Below, piece after piece: positions 8,388 to 15,368 of a stretch of 25,336 nucleotides of DNA. The stretch covers positions 1-25,336 of the forward strand of contig JAMCWI010000087.1 of assembly GCA_023481335.1 (NCBI GenBank). Direction: 5' to 3'. The translations under genes were made by a program, and so were the position numbers. Source of the stretch: Bacillota bacterium (GTDB lineage: Bacteria > Bacillota > Desulfotomaculia > Desulfotomaculales > Desulfotomaculaceae). The first letter of the stretch is position 1. Each line of letters opens with the position of its first letter. Below the pieces are notes generated by a model, which saw only the letters and a list, made by a program, of their open reading frames with translations, was not told where the DNA came from and made no database searches.

Positions 8388-10028
8388 TCAACCTTCCTGC
8401 CCTGAAGCGTTTTTTGGTGCCGTTTCCCGGGGGATGGACACCACGAATTCAGTTCCCCCGCCTTCCTTAGAGCTGAAATCAATCGTTCCTCCCGCCATCT
8501 CCACATATCTTTTGACAAGGTATAGCCCGAGGCCCCTGCTTGTAGAACCCTTAGTGGTAAAACCCTGCTTGAAAATTGAATCGCGGATGTCGCCGGGTAT
8601 TCCCGGACCTGTGTCCCGCACCGAGATAGTAAGGATCCCGGCCCTGTCCAGCAATGAGAAAAACACTTTTCGCGTTCCCCCAGTTTCCTGGCGCACGGCA
8701 TCCAGAGCGTTCTCAATGAGATTTCCGATAATAACGACTAAAGCGCTGCCGTCGAGGTTTGCCGGCAGGCTCTTCAGCCTGCTGTCCTGGCTGATAACCA
8801 GGTCTACCCTTAACTCTTTGGCCCGGTTGTATTTGCCGAGAAGGAGCCCGGCAACCCGGTTGTCGGAAATGTTCCGTGTCACAAGGCGCGTCATTTCCTG
8901 CTGCTCTTCGGTTAAGTCGAAGATGTAGTCTACCGCCTGCTGGTACTTCTCAAGCTGGACCAAACCGGCAATGGTGTGAAGCTTGTTCATGTGCTCGTGG
9001 TTCTGGACCCTCAGGGCTTCTATAAAAACCTTAACACCGGTTAATTCCTCGGCCAGCCTGTTAACCTCAGTCTTGTCCTGAAAGGTAGAGACAGCTCCGA
9101 TAATAGAGTCTTTTACTCTTATCGGGACGCGGTTAACCAGAATGACCGTATTGTTTATCACCATTTCCTGGTTTAATTGAGCCATGCCTGTCTGCAGTAC
9201 TTCCGGCAGTGGAGTGTTCGGCACTATATCGCGGATTTTCCTGCCGAGTATGTCTTCGTTTTCCCTGCCTATAATGCGCTTTGCCTCTTTGTTTGCGACA
9301 GTGATCCTGCTTTCGGTATCGATGGCTATAATGCCCTCTCCCATCGCCTGAAAAATAGCCGTGCGTTCTTGCAGGAGCTTTGCTATTTCTTCGGGCTCCA
9401 TGCTGAACATGGCGTTTTTGATCTTTCTGGCAAGGTAGATGGAACCGAGCAACCCCACGATCAGGCCGGTGCCGAGAGAATAAAAAATTTGAAGCTGGAT
9501 GTTTTTCAGAATGGTGTATATTGTAGGAGTCAATATGCCTACTATAACAACGCCCACCTGGCGCGTTCCTTCATCAACCTTTACCGGGACAAAAGCCCGC
9601 ACGGAGGGGCCCAACACCCCTTCCGCGCTGGATATGTACTCGTTATTGGCTAGGGACGGGCCAAGGTCCGGGTCGCTGAACTTTTGGCCGATTCTATCTT
9701 CCACCGGGTGTGAATAGCGCGTGCCTTCCATGTCTACTATAACTATGTAATCTACGCCCGTGACCAGGCGGGTGCGTTCGGCAAGCGGCTGAATGTAGTC
9801 AAACCCGTCCGGCCTGCCTATATTCTTCTGGATTCCCTCGGATTGGGCAAGGGTCCTGGCAATAGCGATTGCGCGCATGCCTATCTCTTTTTCGAGTATG
9901 GTTGAGATCTTATCCACTACAATCAAACCGCCGATTAAAATTGCAAGAAAAACGGAACAAAAAGAAAGGACAGCCATCTTAGTGCGGAGCGTATAAAATT
10001 TTGGGTTGAGTCCAAATAGTTTCGACAT
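8388..10028 (-). CDS. CitA/DcuS-family sensor histidine kinase
   Basis: Membrane sensor of 546 residues. One membrane helix is near residues 18-38 and a second near 181-200; between them lies an extracytoplasmic PAS-like domain with DYIVIVDMEGTRYSHP and DRIGQKF, the signature of citrate/C4-dicarboxylate sensors. A cytoplasmic PAS domain follows (FQAMGEGIIAIDTESRI). The phospho-acceptor box is QNHEHMNKLHTIAGL. The ATPase domain shows N-box NLIENALDAV, G1 DTGPGIP and G2 GLGLYLV. All key residues are present. The start has only a weak ribosome site. It is the first gene of kinase-regulator-binding protein, consistent with sensing a carboxylate delivered by the third gene product. Confidence 0.93.
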   Translation of the reverse strand: MSKLFGLNPKFYTLRTKMAVLSFCSVFLAILIGGLIVVDKISTILEKEIGMRAIAIARTLAQSEGIQKNIGRPDGFDYIQPLAERTRLVTGVDYIVIVDMEGTRYSHPVEDRIGQKFSDPDLGPSLANNEYISSAEGVLGPSVRAFVPVKVDEGTRQVGVVIVGILTPTIYTILKNIQLQIFYSLGTGLIVGLLGSIYLARKIKNAMFSMEPEEIAKLLQERTAIFQAMGEGIIAIDTESRITVANKEAKRIIGRENEDILGRKIRDIVPNTPLPEVLQTGMAQLNQEMVINNTVILVNRVPIRVKDSIIGAVSTFQDKTEVNRLAEELTGVKVFIEALRVQNHEHMNKLHTIAGLVQLEKYQQAVDYIFDLTEEQQEMTRLVTRNISDNRVAGLLLGKYNRAKELRVDLVISQDSRLKSLPANLDGSALVVIIGNLIENALDAVRQETGGTRKVFFSLLDRAGILTISVRDTGPGIPGDIRDSIFKQGFTTKGSTSRGLGLYLVKRYVEMAGGTIDFSSKEGGGTEFVVSIPRETAPKNASGQEG

Positions 10029-10070
10029 ATTTTTCTTTAACTTTCAAATAACAATTTGTATTTTATCGCT

Positions 10071-10094
10071 TTTGCCTGCTATTGAGCAGGCAAA
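10071..10094. repeat. Perfect 10-bp inverted repeat upstream of the sensor kinase
   Basis: TTTGCCTGCT and AGCAGGCAAA separated by ATTG, 43-66 bases before the kinase start. On the minus strand it is not followed by a T run, so it is more likely an operator or 5' leader hairpin than a terminator. It could be the regulator's binding site. Confidence 0.65.
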
Positions 10095-10255
10095 CATATT
10101 ACCGCAAGGTCAATCTAGGAAAAAGAATAATATCCTATTGCCTTGCTTTGCCGCAAGCGCCACGGTAACTGGAAGAGCTTAAAGTAAATATTCTACATTG
10201 TTCTCCATTTACCTGCGAACAATTGGGATGTCTTCGGCTGCCTTTTTTTACGTTT

Positions 10256-10583
10256 AGACTACCATGCCGCTGACGCGGCGCCAGCAGAGGATGAAAAAAG
10301 CGTTTATCGTCTTGGGGTGGTGCCATCCTGCTTGACTGTGCCTGCCCGGAGGGTTGGCGTTTGGGCCGTCCCGGGGGTTATCCTAAGCTCTCTTCGCAAT
10401 TTTCAATTTGAATAAGACTCCATTATGCTCAACGCGTATACAGAGTGCCCCGGCATACCTACGCGCTATTAGAGCAAATCTGCATGCCTGCACGCGCTAT
10501 GAAACGCAACCAGTGCTCCGCGCCGCTGCGGATAATCCCCCGGACCGGCCTGCATCTAGTACCGTTGGGGTTGGATAAAACAT
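10256..10583. repeat. 328-base dispersed repeat, copy 1
   Basis: Matches 17290-17617 in the same orientation. By hand alignment I count about 25 substitutions and two compensating one-base indels, roughly 92% identity. Conservation is uneven: the part around 10434-10540 has only a few changes, while 10381-10433 has about nine. Hairpins kept in both copies are GCCGC-TGAC-GCGGC (10266-10279), CGCGTA/TACGCG (10433-10438 with 10460-10465) and TCCGC-GCCGCT-GCGGA (near 10517-10532). No terminal inverted repeats or target duplications were seen, and frames through it are not conserved as protein. The rest of the 10029-10739 spacer holds the inverted repeat at 10071 and the promoter at 10650; 10095-10255 and 10584-10649 show nothing I can name. 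Confidence 0.9.
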
Positions 10584-10649
10584 TATTTTCAGGATAGAGA
10601 AGTTATACCTGCCAGTCCCGCTTTTTATTATACGTGTTTAATTTTTATC

Positions 10650-10677
10650 TGGACAGGGGCTGAATTTGTGGTAAAAT
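10650..10677 (+). promoter_or_regulatory. Sigma-A-type promoter for ilvN
   Basis: TGGACA (10650-10655), 16-base spacer, TAAAAT (10672-10677), about 60 bases before the ilvN start. No T-box or leader-peptide attenuator was recognised between promoter and gene. Confidence 0.5.
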
Positions 10678-10739
10678 TTTAAGTAATTTATCGAATGACA
10701 GGGGTTTTATCATTTAAATTATGAATGGGGGGGGCGGCG

Positions 10740-11240
10740 ATGGATAGAAATACGCTGGCTGTTCTCGTAGTAAACAAGCCGGGAGTGCTGGCTCGCATTT
10801 CCGGACTTTTAAGCCGTAGAGTGTTCAACATTGAAAGTATTGCTGCCGGATATACCGAGGAGCCCGATGTAACCCGGATTACCATCGTGGTCAAGGGTGA
10901 TGTGCACATCCTGGACCAGGTGATGAAACAACTTTCCAAGCTGGTGGACGTGATCAGGGTAGTCGAAATGCGCACTGAAGAGTCGGTTGACCGGGAACTG
11001 GCCTTGATAAAAGTAAGGGCAGGCGTCGACAGGCGCTCCGACATGGTGAATATAGTCAGCGTTTTCCGCGCCAATATTATCGACGTGGGCAAGGAAACAA
11101 TGATCATAGAAATACTGGGTGACGAGCAAAAAATAAATGCCTTTTGTGCCGTCCTGGAGGACTTCGGGGTAGTTGAACTGGTGCGCACCGGAAAGATATC
11201 CCTTTCCAGGGGCCCGGGAGCGGTTAAACAAGAACTTTAA
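10740..11240 (+). CDS. ilvN: Acetolactate synthase regulatory (small) subunit
   Basis: Regulatory subunit of acetohydroxyacid synthase, which makes acetolactate/acetohydroxybutyrate for valine, leucine and isoleucine synthesis; the ACT domain binds valine for feedback control. The N-terminal ACT domain reads LAVLVVNKPGVLARISGLL then FNIESIAAG, the classic IlvN/IlvH signature; the C-terminal half (MIIEILGDEQKINAF) is the second conserved domain. 166 residues is normal. ATG 10740 is chosen because a G-rich ribosome site (10727-10734) lies five bases upstream; an ATG at 10725 would remove it. It stands alone: no ilvB or other ilv gene is adjacent, which is unusual. Confidence 0.9.
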   Translation: MDRNTLAVLVVNKPGVLARISGLLSRRVFNIESIAAGYTEEPDVTRITIVVKGDVHILDQVMKQLSKLVDVIRVVEMRTEESVDRELALIKVRAGVDRRSDMVNIVSVFRANIIDVGKETMIIEILGDEQKINAFCAVLEDFGVVELVRTGKISLSRGPGAVKQEL

Positions 11241-11244
11241 AATA

Positions 11245-11266
11245 TTAACGAGGATCATTTCGTTAA
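11245..11266. repeat. 7-bp inverted repeat between ilvN and the toxin-antitoxin promoter
   Basis: TTAACGA pairs with TCGTTAA across eight bases. It starts five bases after the ilvN stop and ends 17 bases before the -35 box of ndoAI. Without a T run it may be an operator for the antitoxin or a weak 3' end. Confidence 0.5.
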
Positions 11267-11283
11267 ACCCGGCGGAAGGAGTA

Positions 11284-11312
11284 TTGACAATTTGACTGAA
11301 TAAGTGTATATA
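11284..11312 (+). promoter_or_regulatory. Strong sigma-A promoter for ndoAI-ndoA
   Basis: Perfect -35 TTGACA (11284-11289), 17-base spacer, -10 TATATA (11307-11312). A further TATAAT at 11319 is too far from this -35. It gives the toxin-antitoxin pair its own transcription independent of ilvN. Confidence 0.7.
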
Positions 11313-11352
11313 AAAGGATATAATGTCATTTAATGTGTATAGGGAGGCAGCC

Positions 11353-11628
11353 GTGTCTTTACTGAAAAGAATAATGATCAGCCTGCCGGACTCCCTGCTG
11401 GCAGAGGTAGATGATATTGTCGAAGCCGACCGGCTTAACCGGAGCCAATTCATCAGAGACGCGGTAAGGCTGTCTATAGCCGAGCGAAAAAGGCGGATCT
11501 TGAGGGAGCAGATGAAAAAAGGTTATCTTGAGATGGCCACCTTAAACCTGTCGCTTGCGGTGGAGCAATACCGTCTCGAGGTTGAGGCCGCTCAATTTAT
11601 CCGGCGAACCTGTGGTGGGGGTCAATAG
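11353..11628 (+). CDS. ndoAI: Antitoxin EndoAI (MazE-like, ribbon-helix-helix)
   Basis: Labile antitoxin that binds and blocks the EndoA RNase and probably represses its own promoter. The N-terminal ribbon-helix-helix motif is KRIMISLPDSLLAEVDDIV then NRSQFIRDAVRLSI; the C-terminal arm, with KKGYLEMATLNLSLAVE, matches the toxin-binding tail of Firmicute EndoAI proteins. 91 residues. GTG 11353 follows AGGGAGG by six bases and is preferred over an ATG at 11323 that would overlap the promoter's downstream edge. It is two bases from ndoA. Confidence 0.9.
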   Translation: MSLLKRIMISLPDSLLAEVDDIVEADRLNRSQFIRDAVRLSIAERKRRILREQMKKGYLEMATLNLSLAVEQYRLEVEAAQFIRRTCGGGQ

Positions 11629-11630
11629 TT

Positions 11631-11981
11631 ATGATGATCCGCCGGGGGGACATATTTTACGCTGATTTAAGTCCGGTCGTCGGTTCTGAGCAGGGAGGGA
11701 CAAGGCCGGTACTGATAATCCAGAATGATATCGGCAACCAGTACAGCCCCACCACCATCGTTGCGGCTATCACTTCCCAGATCGACAAGACTATGCTGCC
11801 CACCCACGTGGAGATGAGCGCCAGTCCGGGCGGCCTGGAAAAAAACTCGGTGATCCTGCTGGAACAGATCAGGACTATAGATAAGAGCAGGATAATGGAG
11901 AAAATCACTTCTCTGGATCCGGAAATGATGAACAGGGTTAACCAAGCCGTGGAAATAAGCCTGGGACTTGTTGACATTTAG
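11631..11981 (+). CDS. ndoA: mRNA interferase EndoA (MazF/PemK family)
   Basis: Toxin that cuts single-stranded RNA, in B. subtilis at UACAU. The 116-residue length equals that of the B. subtilis protein, and the catalytic residues R25 (in GGTRPVLIIQND) and T48 (in VAAITSQ) fall at the same positions, which supports ATG 11631 rather than the next ATG. The C-terminal LLEQIRTIDKSR is the conserved dimer segment. It is coupled to ndoAI. In many Firmicutes the pair lies after alr; here it follows ilvN. Confidence 0.95.
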   Translation: MMIRRGDIFYADLSPVVGSEQGGTRPVLIIQNDIGNQYSPTTIVAAITSQIDKTMLPTHVEMSASPGGLEKNSVILLEQIRTIDKSRIMEKITSLDPEMMNRVNQAVEISLGLVDI

Positions 11982-12097
11982 CGGCCCCGTAATAGGGTTG
12001 TTTTTATTTCAAAAAGAATTGTGCTTTATTATTTATGAGAAGTTGTTTTAGGTTGGCGCCTGTACTGTACTATTACAGCTTTCAGGAAGGGAAATAA

Positions 12098-13246
12098 ATG
12101 CTGGCTATTTGTGGTGGAAGGGTCTTTACAATGGCAGGCCCGGTATTGGATCAGGGTACTGTCTTAATCAAAGATGGTAAAATACAACAGGTCCTTCAGG
12201 GCGTCTACACCCCGCCGGGTTATGAAAAAATAGACGCAAGCGGAAAAGTAGTCATGCCGGGCTTGATAGATGCCCACTGTCACCTGGGTATTGTAGAAGA
12301 AGTTTTCCGTGATGAGGGAGACGACTGCAACGAGACAACCGACCCCGTCACCCCCCACTTAAGGGTCATCGATGCGATAAATCCGGCAGATCTTGGTTTC
12401 CGCGACGCACTGGGTGGTGGCGTAACTACAGTTGTGGTGGCGCCCGGCAGCGCCAACGTGCTCGGCGGCGAAATGGCTGTCATGAAAACAGCCGGCCGTT
12501 TTGTTGACGAAATGATCGTCCGGTTTCCCGCCGGCCTAAAGGCTGCACTCGGCGAAAACCCGAAAAGGAGCTACGGGAAGGAGAAGAAAGCACCCTCCAC
12601 CCGCATGGCTTCTGCAGGAATTTTACGGGAGGCTTTGGCGCGGGCGGAAGATTACCTTGGGAAACGTGAAAGCGCCGGCGAAAAACAGCTGACCGACCGC
12701 GACCTTAAGATGGAAGCGATCGGCAGGGTTCTGAAAAAGGAAGTACCTTTGCGGCTTCATGCCCACCGTGCGGATGACATAATGACGGCAGTCAGGATAG
12801 CCCGCGAGTTTAAGATCGACCTGGTAATCGAACACTGCACTGAAGGGCACCTGGTCGCGGAATACCTGGCCAGTCTTAATGTCCCCGCTGTTATCGGCCC
12901 AATTATTACTAACCGCGCCAAGCCGGAAATGCAGGGCCTTAGCCTTGGGACGGCCATGGTGATGGCAGAGAAAGGAATGCGGTTTGCCATAATGACCGAT
13001 CACCCGGTGGTGCCGGTACAATACCTGGCGGCTTCAGCGGGGTTTGCGGCTAAAGGCGGCCTGCCTGAGGAGCGAGCTTTAAAGTCCATTACGATTGACG
13101 CGGCGGAGATTTTGGGCCTGGCCTGCAGGTTGGGCAGCATCGAACCCGGCAAGGACGCGGATATAGTGATTTTCTCCGGGCATCCTTTTGACGTGCGCAG
13201 CAGGGCGGAAAAAGTGTACATCGACGGCAAGGTTGTCCTGGAGTAG
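12098..13246 (+). CDS. Metal-dependent amidohydrolase (imidazolonepropionase-like)
   Basis: A cytoplasmic TIM-barrel hydrolase of 382 residues. The metal-binding HxH is H60/H62 in LIDAHCHLG; later ligand candidates are the histidines in RLHAHRADD, EHCTEGH and the aspartate in MTDHP. The C-terminal GSIEPGKDADIVIFSG is the standard closing strand of the composite beta domain. These fit the imidazolonepropionase-like/dipeptidase branch, which acts on cyclic amides or peptides, but the substrate cannot be read from sequence. The start ATG 12098 follows AGGAAGGGAAATAA. It is a single gene with spacers on both sides. Confidence 0.88.
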   Translation: MLAICGGRVFTMAGPVLDQGTVLIKDGKIQQVLQGVYTPPGYEKIDASGKVVMPGLIDAHCHLGIVEEVFRDEGDDCNETTDPVTPHLRVIDAINPADLGFRDALGGGVTTVVVAPGSANVLGGEMAVMKTAGRFVDEMIVRFPAGLKAALGENPKRSYGKEKKAPSTRMASAGILREALARAEDYLGKRESAGEKQLTDRDLKMEAIGRVLKKEVPLRLHAHRADDIMTAVRIAREFKIDLVIEHCTEGHLVAEYLASLNVPAVIGPIITNRAKPEMQGLSLGTAMVMAEKGMRFAIMTDHPVVPVQYLAASAGFAAKGGLPEERALKSITIDAAEILGLACRLGSIEPGKDADIVIFSGHPFDVRSRAEKVYIDGKVVLE

Positions 13247-13307
13247 GCCATATAACCACCTATAACATTTTATATAAATATTGAACAAAATATTTAATAT
13301 AAAAATA

Positions 13308-13337
13308 GCAGGACTTAAGTCTAACTTCCTCGAATAA
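13308..13337 (+). promoter_or_regulatory. Sigma-H-like promoter upstream of spo0F
   Basis: GCAGGACTT (13308-13316), 12-base spacer, CTCGAATAA (13329-13337). This fits the B. subtilis sigma-H consensus RNAGGAWWW / RNNGAATWW with one mismatch in each box. It lies about 40 bases before the spo0F start; B. subtilis spo0F is itself sigma-H dependent. Confidence 0.5.
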
Positions 13338-13377
13338 AGCAAAAATAAATGGTAACATTATGTTTTGGAGTCATTAG

Positions 13378-13827
13378 ATGTCAACTATTAGTGAATTGGG
13401 GGATAGTTCAGAAAAAATGGTTTTCCAGCCCTTAAAAATACTTGTTGTGGATGACCAGGTAGGAGTCCGCTCCCTGTTTGAAATTTTGATCCGGGAGGAG
13501 GGGGACGAGGCGTATATTGCCCAGAACGGGATGGAAGCGGTTGAATTGGCGTGCCAGGTTATCCCCGACCTGGTTTTCATGGATGTGAAAATGCCGTTAA
13601 TGGGAGGAATAGAAGCTCTCGAAAGGATAAAGGAAGTTCTGCCTGAAACAGACGTAGTGATCATGACTTCCTACGGCGCGGAAGAAACTTTAACGAGGGC
13701 AATGCAAAAAGGGGCCCTTTGCTTTCTCGCCAAACCTTTTGACATTGGTGAAATCAAGGAATTTATAAGGAGATACCGGTGGAAGAGGGCCGGCGTGCAG
13801 GCAACCGCGTCCGGCGAGTACCCTTGA
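13378..13827 (+). CDS. spo0F: Spo0F-like single-domain response regulator
   Basis: A receiver domain with no output domain, expected to relay phosphate from sensor kinases toward Spo0A through Spo0B or directly. Residues: acidic pair D25/D26 in ILVVDDQVGVRSLF, phospho-acceptor D69 in VFMDVKMPLMGG, T97 and K119 in AKPFD. The VDDQxGxRxL start is the Spo0F pattern. 149 residues, longer than B. subtilis Spo0F (124) owing to about 18 extra N-terminal and a few C-terminal residues; an alternative ATG at 13417 would give a standard N-terminus but lacks a good ribosome site. A sigma-H-like promoter upstream supports a sporulation role. Confidence 0.82.
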   Translation: MSTISELGDSSEKMVFQPLKILVVDDQVGVRSLFEILIREEGDEAYIAQNGMEAVELACQVIPDLVFMDVKMPLMGGIEALERIKEVLPETDVVIMTSYGAEETLTRAMQKGALCFLAKPFDIGEIKEFIRRYRWKRAGVQATASGEYP

Positions 13828-13840
13828 TGTAGAAATTTTT

Positions 13841-13864
13841 GCCCGGTGAAGGGCGTTTTTTCTT
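13841..13864 (+). terminator. Short terminator between spo0F and thiD2
   Basis: GCCC-GGTGAA-GGGC followed by GTTTTTTCTTT. The stem is only four G/C pairs, so termination is probably partial. The ribosome site TAGGGGG of the next gene follows directly. Confidence 0.5.
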
Positions 13865-13879
13865 TAGGGGGTTTTTTAT

Positions 13880-14296
13880 ATGCAAAAAATTTATCGGGTG
13901 CTGGACGCAAATTTTAACCGGGCCAGGGAAGGCTTGAGGGTCCTGGAGGAGGCAGCCCGTTTTATTCTGGACGATAGTGTACTGACCGCCGAGCTAAAAG
14001 ATTTGAGGCACATGATTACCGGCCTTGCCGCTGCTCTCCCCGGCGGTGCGGTAGAACTGACAACCGCCAGGGATTCGGAAGGTGATGTCGGCGCCGCTTC
14101 CTGGAGCGAAGGGGAACGGACCAGGAATAGTGTTTTTGGCCTTATCCAGGCTAACTTTAAACGGGCGCAGGAGGCTGCGCGGGTGTTGGAAGAATACGGC
14201 AAGCTGGCGGGATCGGGAGCCGATAACTTTAAGAAAGTCCGCTACCAGCTTTATGTACTGGAAGAGGAAATGATAGCGAAAATTCAAAAAATATAA
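13880..14296 (+). CDS. thiD2: Stand-alone ThiD2-family thiamine protein
   Basis: 138 residues matching the ThiD2 domain found fused to the N-terminus of thiamine-phosphate synthase in cyanobacteria and some Firmicutes. Marks: RVLDANFNRAREGLRVLEE at the start, ELKDLRHMI, TARDSEGDVGA, and the second half-repeat NSVFGLIQANFKRAQEAARVLEEYGK. The domain has been linked to phosphorylation of the pyrimidine precursor HMP-P in thiamine synthesis (family knowledge). Here no synthase domain is attached, and thiL follows 35 bases later, so a thiamine role is well supported by context. ATG 13880 follows TAGGGGG by eight bases. Confidence 0.85.
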   Translation: MQKIYRVLDANFNRAREGLRVLEEAARFILDDSVLTAELKDLRHMITGLAAALPGGAVELTTARDSEGDVGAASWSEGERTRNSVFGLIQANFKRAQEAARVLEEYGKLAGSGADNFKKVRYQLYVLEEEMIAKIQKI

Positions 14297-14331
14297 AGTT
14301 AGCCTGTAATCATAAAATTGGGTGGTTTGCC

Positions 14332-15360
14332 GTGAAACTGACGGAAATTGGTGAATTTGGCCTGATCGGCCGGCTTACTGAAAATATTTCTTATGACCGG
14401 TCGCGGGTAATTAAAGGGGTGGGGGACGATGCCGCCGTGCTCAGAGCAGAGGACGGGCGTTGGGTGCTGTTTACTACAGATATGATGGTGGAAGGTATTC
14501 ATTTTTCGTTCAACTATTGTACAGCCCGGCAGGTCGGCAAAAAAGCGCTGGCTTCCAATGTCAGCGACATCTTTGCCATGGGCGGGCTCCCTACTTTTGC
14601 GGTGGTTTCAATAGCCCTGCCCCAGGACGCCGCTGTTGATAATGTGGTGGAAATGTACGATGGTATGAAGGAAACGGCAAAGGTATACAATGTAAATATA
14701 GTGGGGGGCGATACGGTAAAAACCCCTGATCGCCTGGTAGTTAACGTTGCCCTCCTTGGTGAAGCGGAACCGGGGCGCGTTGTTTACCGCAGCGGGGCGC
14801 GGCCCGGCAACTCAATTTTCGTGACAGGCCCCCTGGGCGCGGCGGCGGCAGGGCTGCACCTGCTGCAGAACCCAATCCCGGACTGCCCGCCCGAGGCTGC
14901 CGGGTATTGCCTGAAGGCGCACTGCGAGCCCGCCCCCAATTCATCCGCCGGCCGGATCCTTGCCGGCTGCGGCGCATCTGCCATGGAAGATGTCAGTGAC
15001 GGCCTTGTCTCGGAAATGTATCAGATCTGCGGGGCGAGCGGTGTAGGCTGCCGGATCCGGGCGGCAGACGTGCCCATAGACCCGCGGGTTCGGGCGGTGG
15101 CAGGCTGCGCCGGTATTGACCCCCTTGAATGGGCGCTTTTCGGGGGAGAGGATTACGAACTGGTATTTACCGCTCAACCGCAGGCGGAGGAGGAGATCAG
15201 ACAGGCCCTTGATTCAGCCGGGATATGTATAAGGCGGGTAGGTGAAATAAACCCACCCGGTGAGGGGATGTCTTTAATAATGCCTGACGGCCGGATAACG
15301 GCTCTCCCTCGCGGGGGCCACGACCATTTTAAGGTTGCCCCGGCGCGGCAAAGGTTATAA
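14332..15360 (+). CDS. thiL: Thiamine-monophosphate kinase
   Basis: Phosphorylates thiamine monophosphate with ATP to thiamine diphosphate, the last step of the pathway. The N-terminal LTEIGEFGLIGRL, the metal/ATP loop GVGDDAAVL, LFTTDMMVEGIHF, the VSDIFAMGG segment and the C-terminal FGGEDYELVFT are diagnostic of ThiL. 342 residues is normal. GTG 14332 follows GGGTGG. Its stop is eight bases before tsaE; an operon from thiD2 to rimI is likely. Confidence 0.95.
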   Translation: MKLTEIGEFGLIGRLTENISYDRSRVIKGVGDDAAVLRAEDGRWVLFTTDMMVEGIHFSFNYCTARQVGKKALASNVSDIFAMGGLPTFAVVSIALPQDAAVDNVVEMYDGMKETAKVYNVNIVGGDTVKTPDRLVVNVALLGEAEPGRVVYRSGARPGNSIFVTGPLGAAAAGLHLLQNPIPDCPPEAAGYCLKAHCEPAPNSSAGRILAGCGASAMEDVSDGLVSEMYQICGASGVGCRIRAADVPIDPRVRAVAGCAGIDPLEWALFGGEDYELVFTAQPQAEEEIRQALDSAGICIRRVGEINPPGEGMSLIMPDGRITALPRGGHDHFKVAPARQRL

Positions 15361-15368
15361 TATTACTG

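Noticed and set aside
10135..10326. 63-codon minus-strand frame entering the first repeat copy
   Set aside because: No ribosome site, no family, and not maintained in the second copy.
10678..10739. T-box or attenuator for ilvN
   Set aside because: Only about 60 bases between promoter and start, with no T-box sequence or hairpin plus T run.
13828..13879. TPP riboswitch before the thiamine genes
   Set aside because: The gap is about 50 bases, too short, and lacks the conserved TPP elements.
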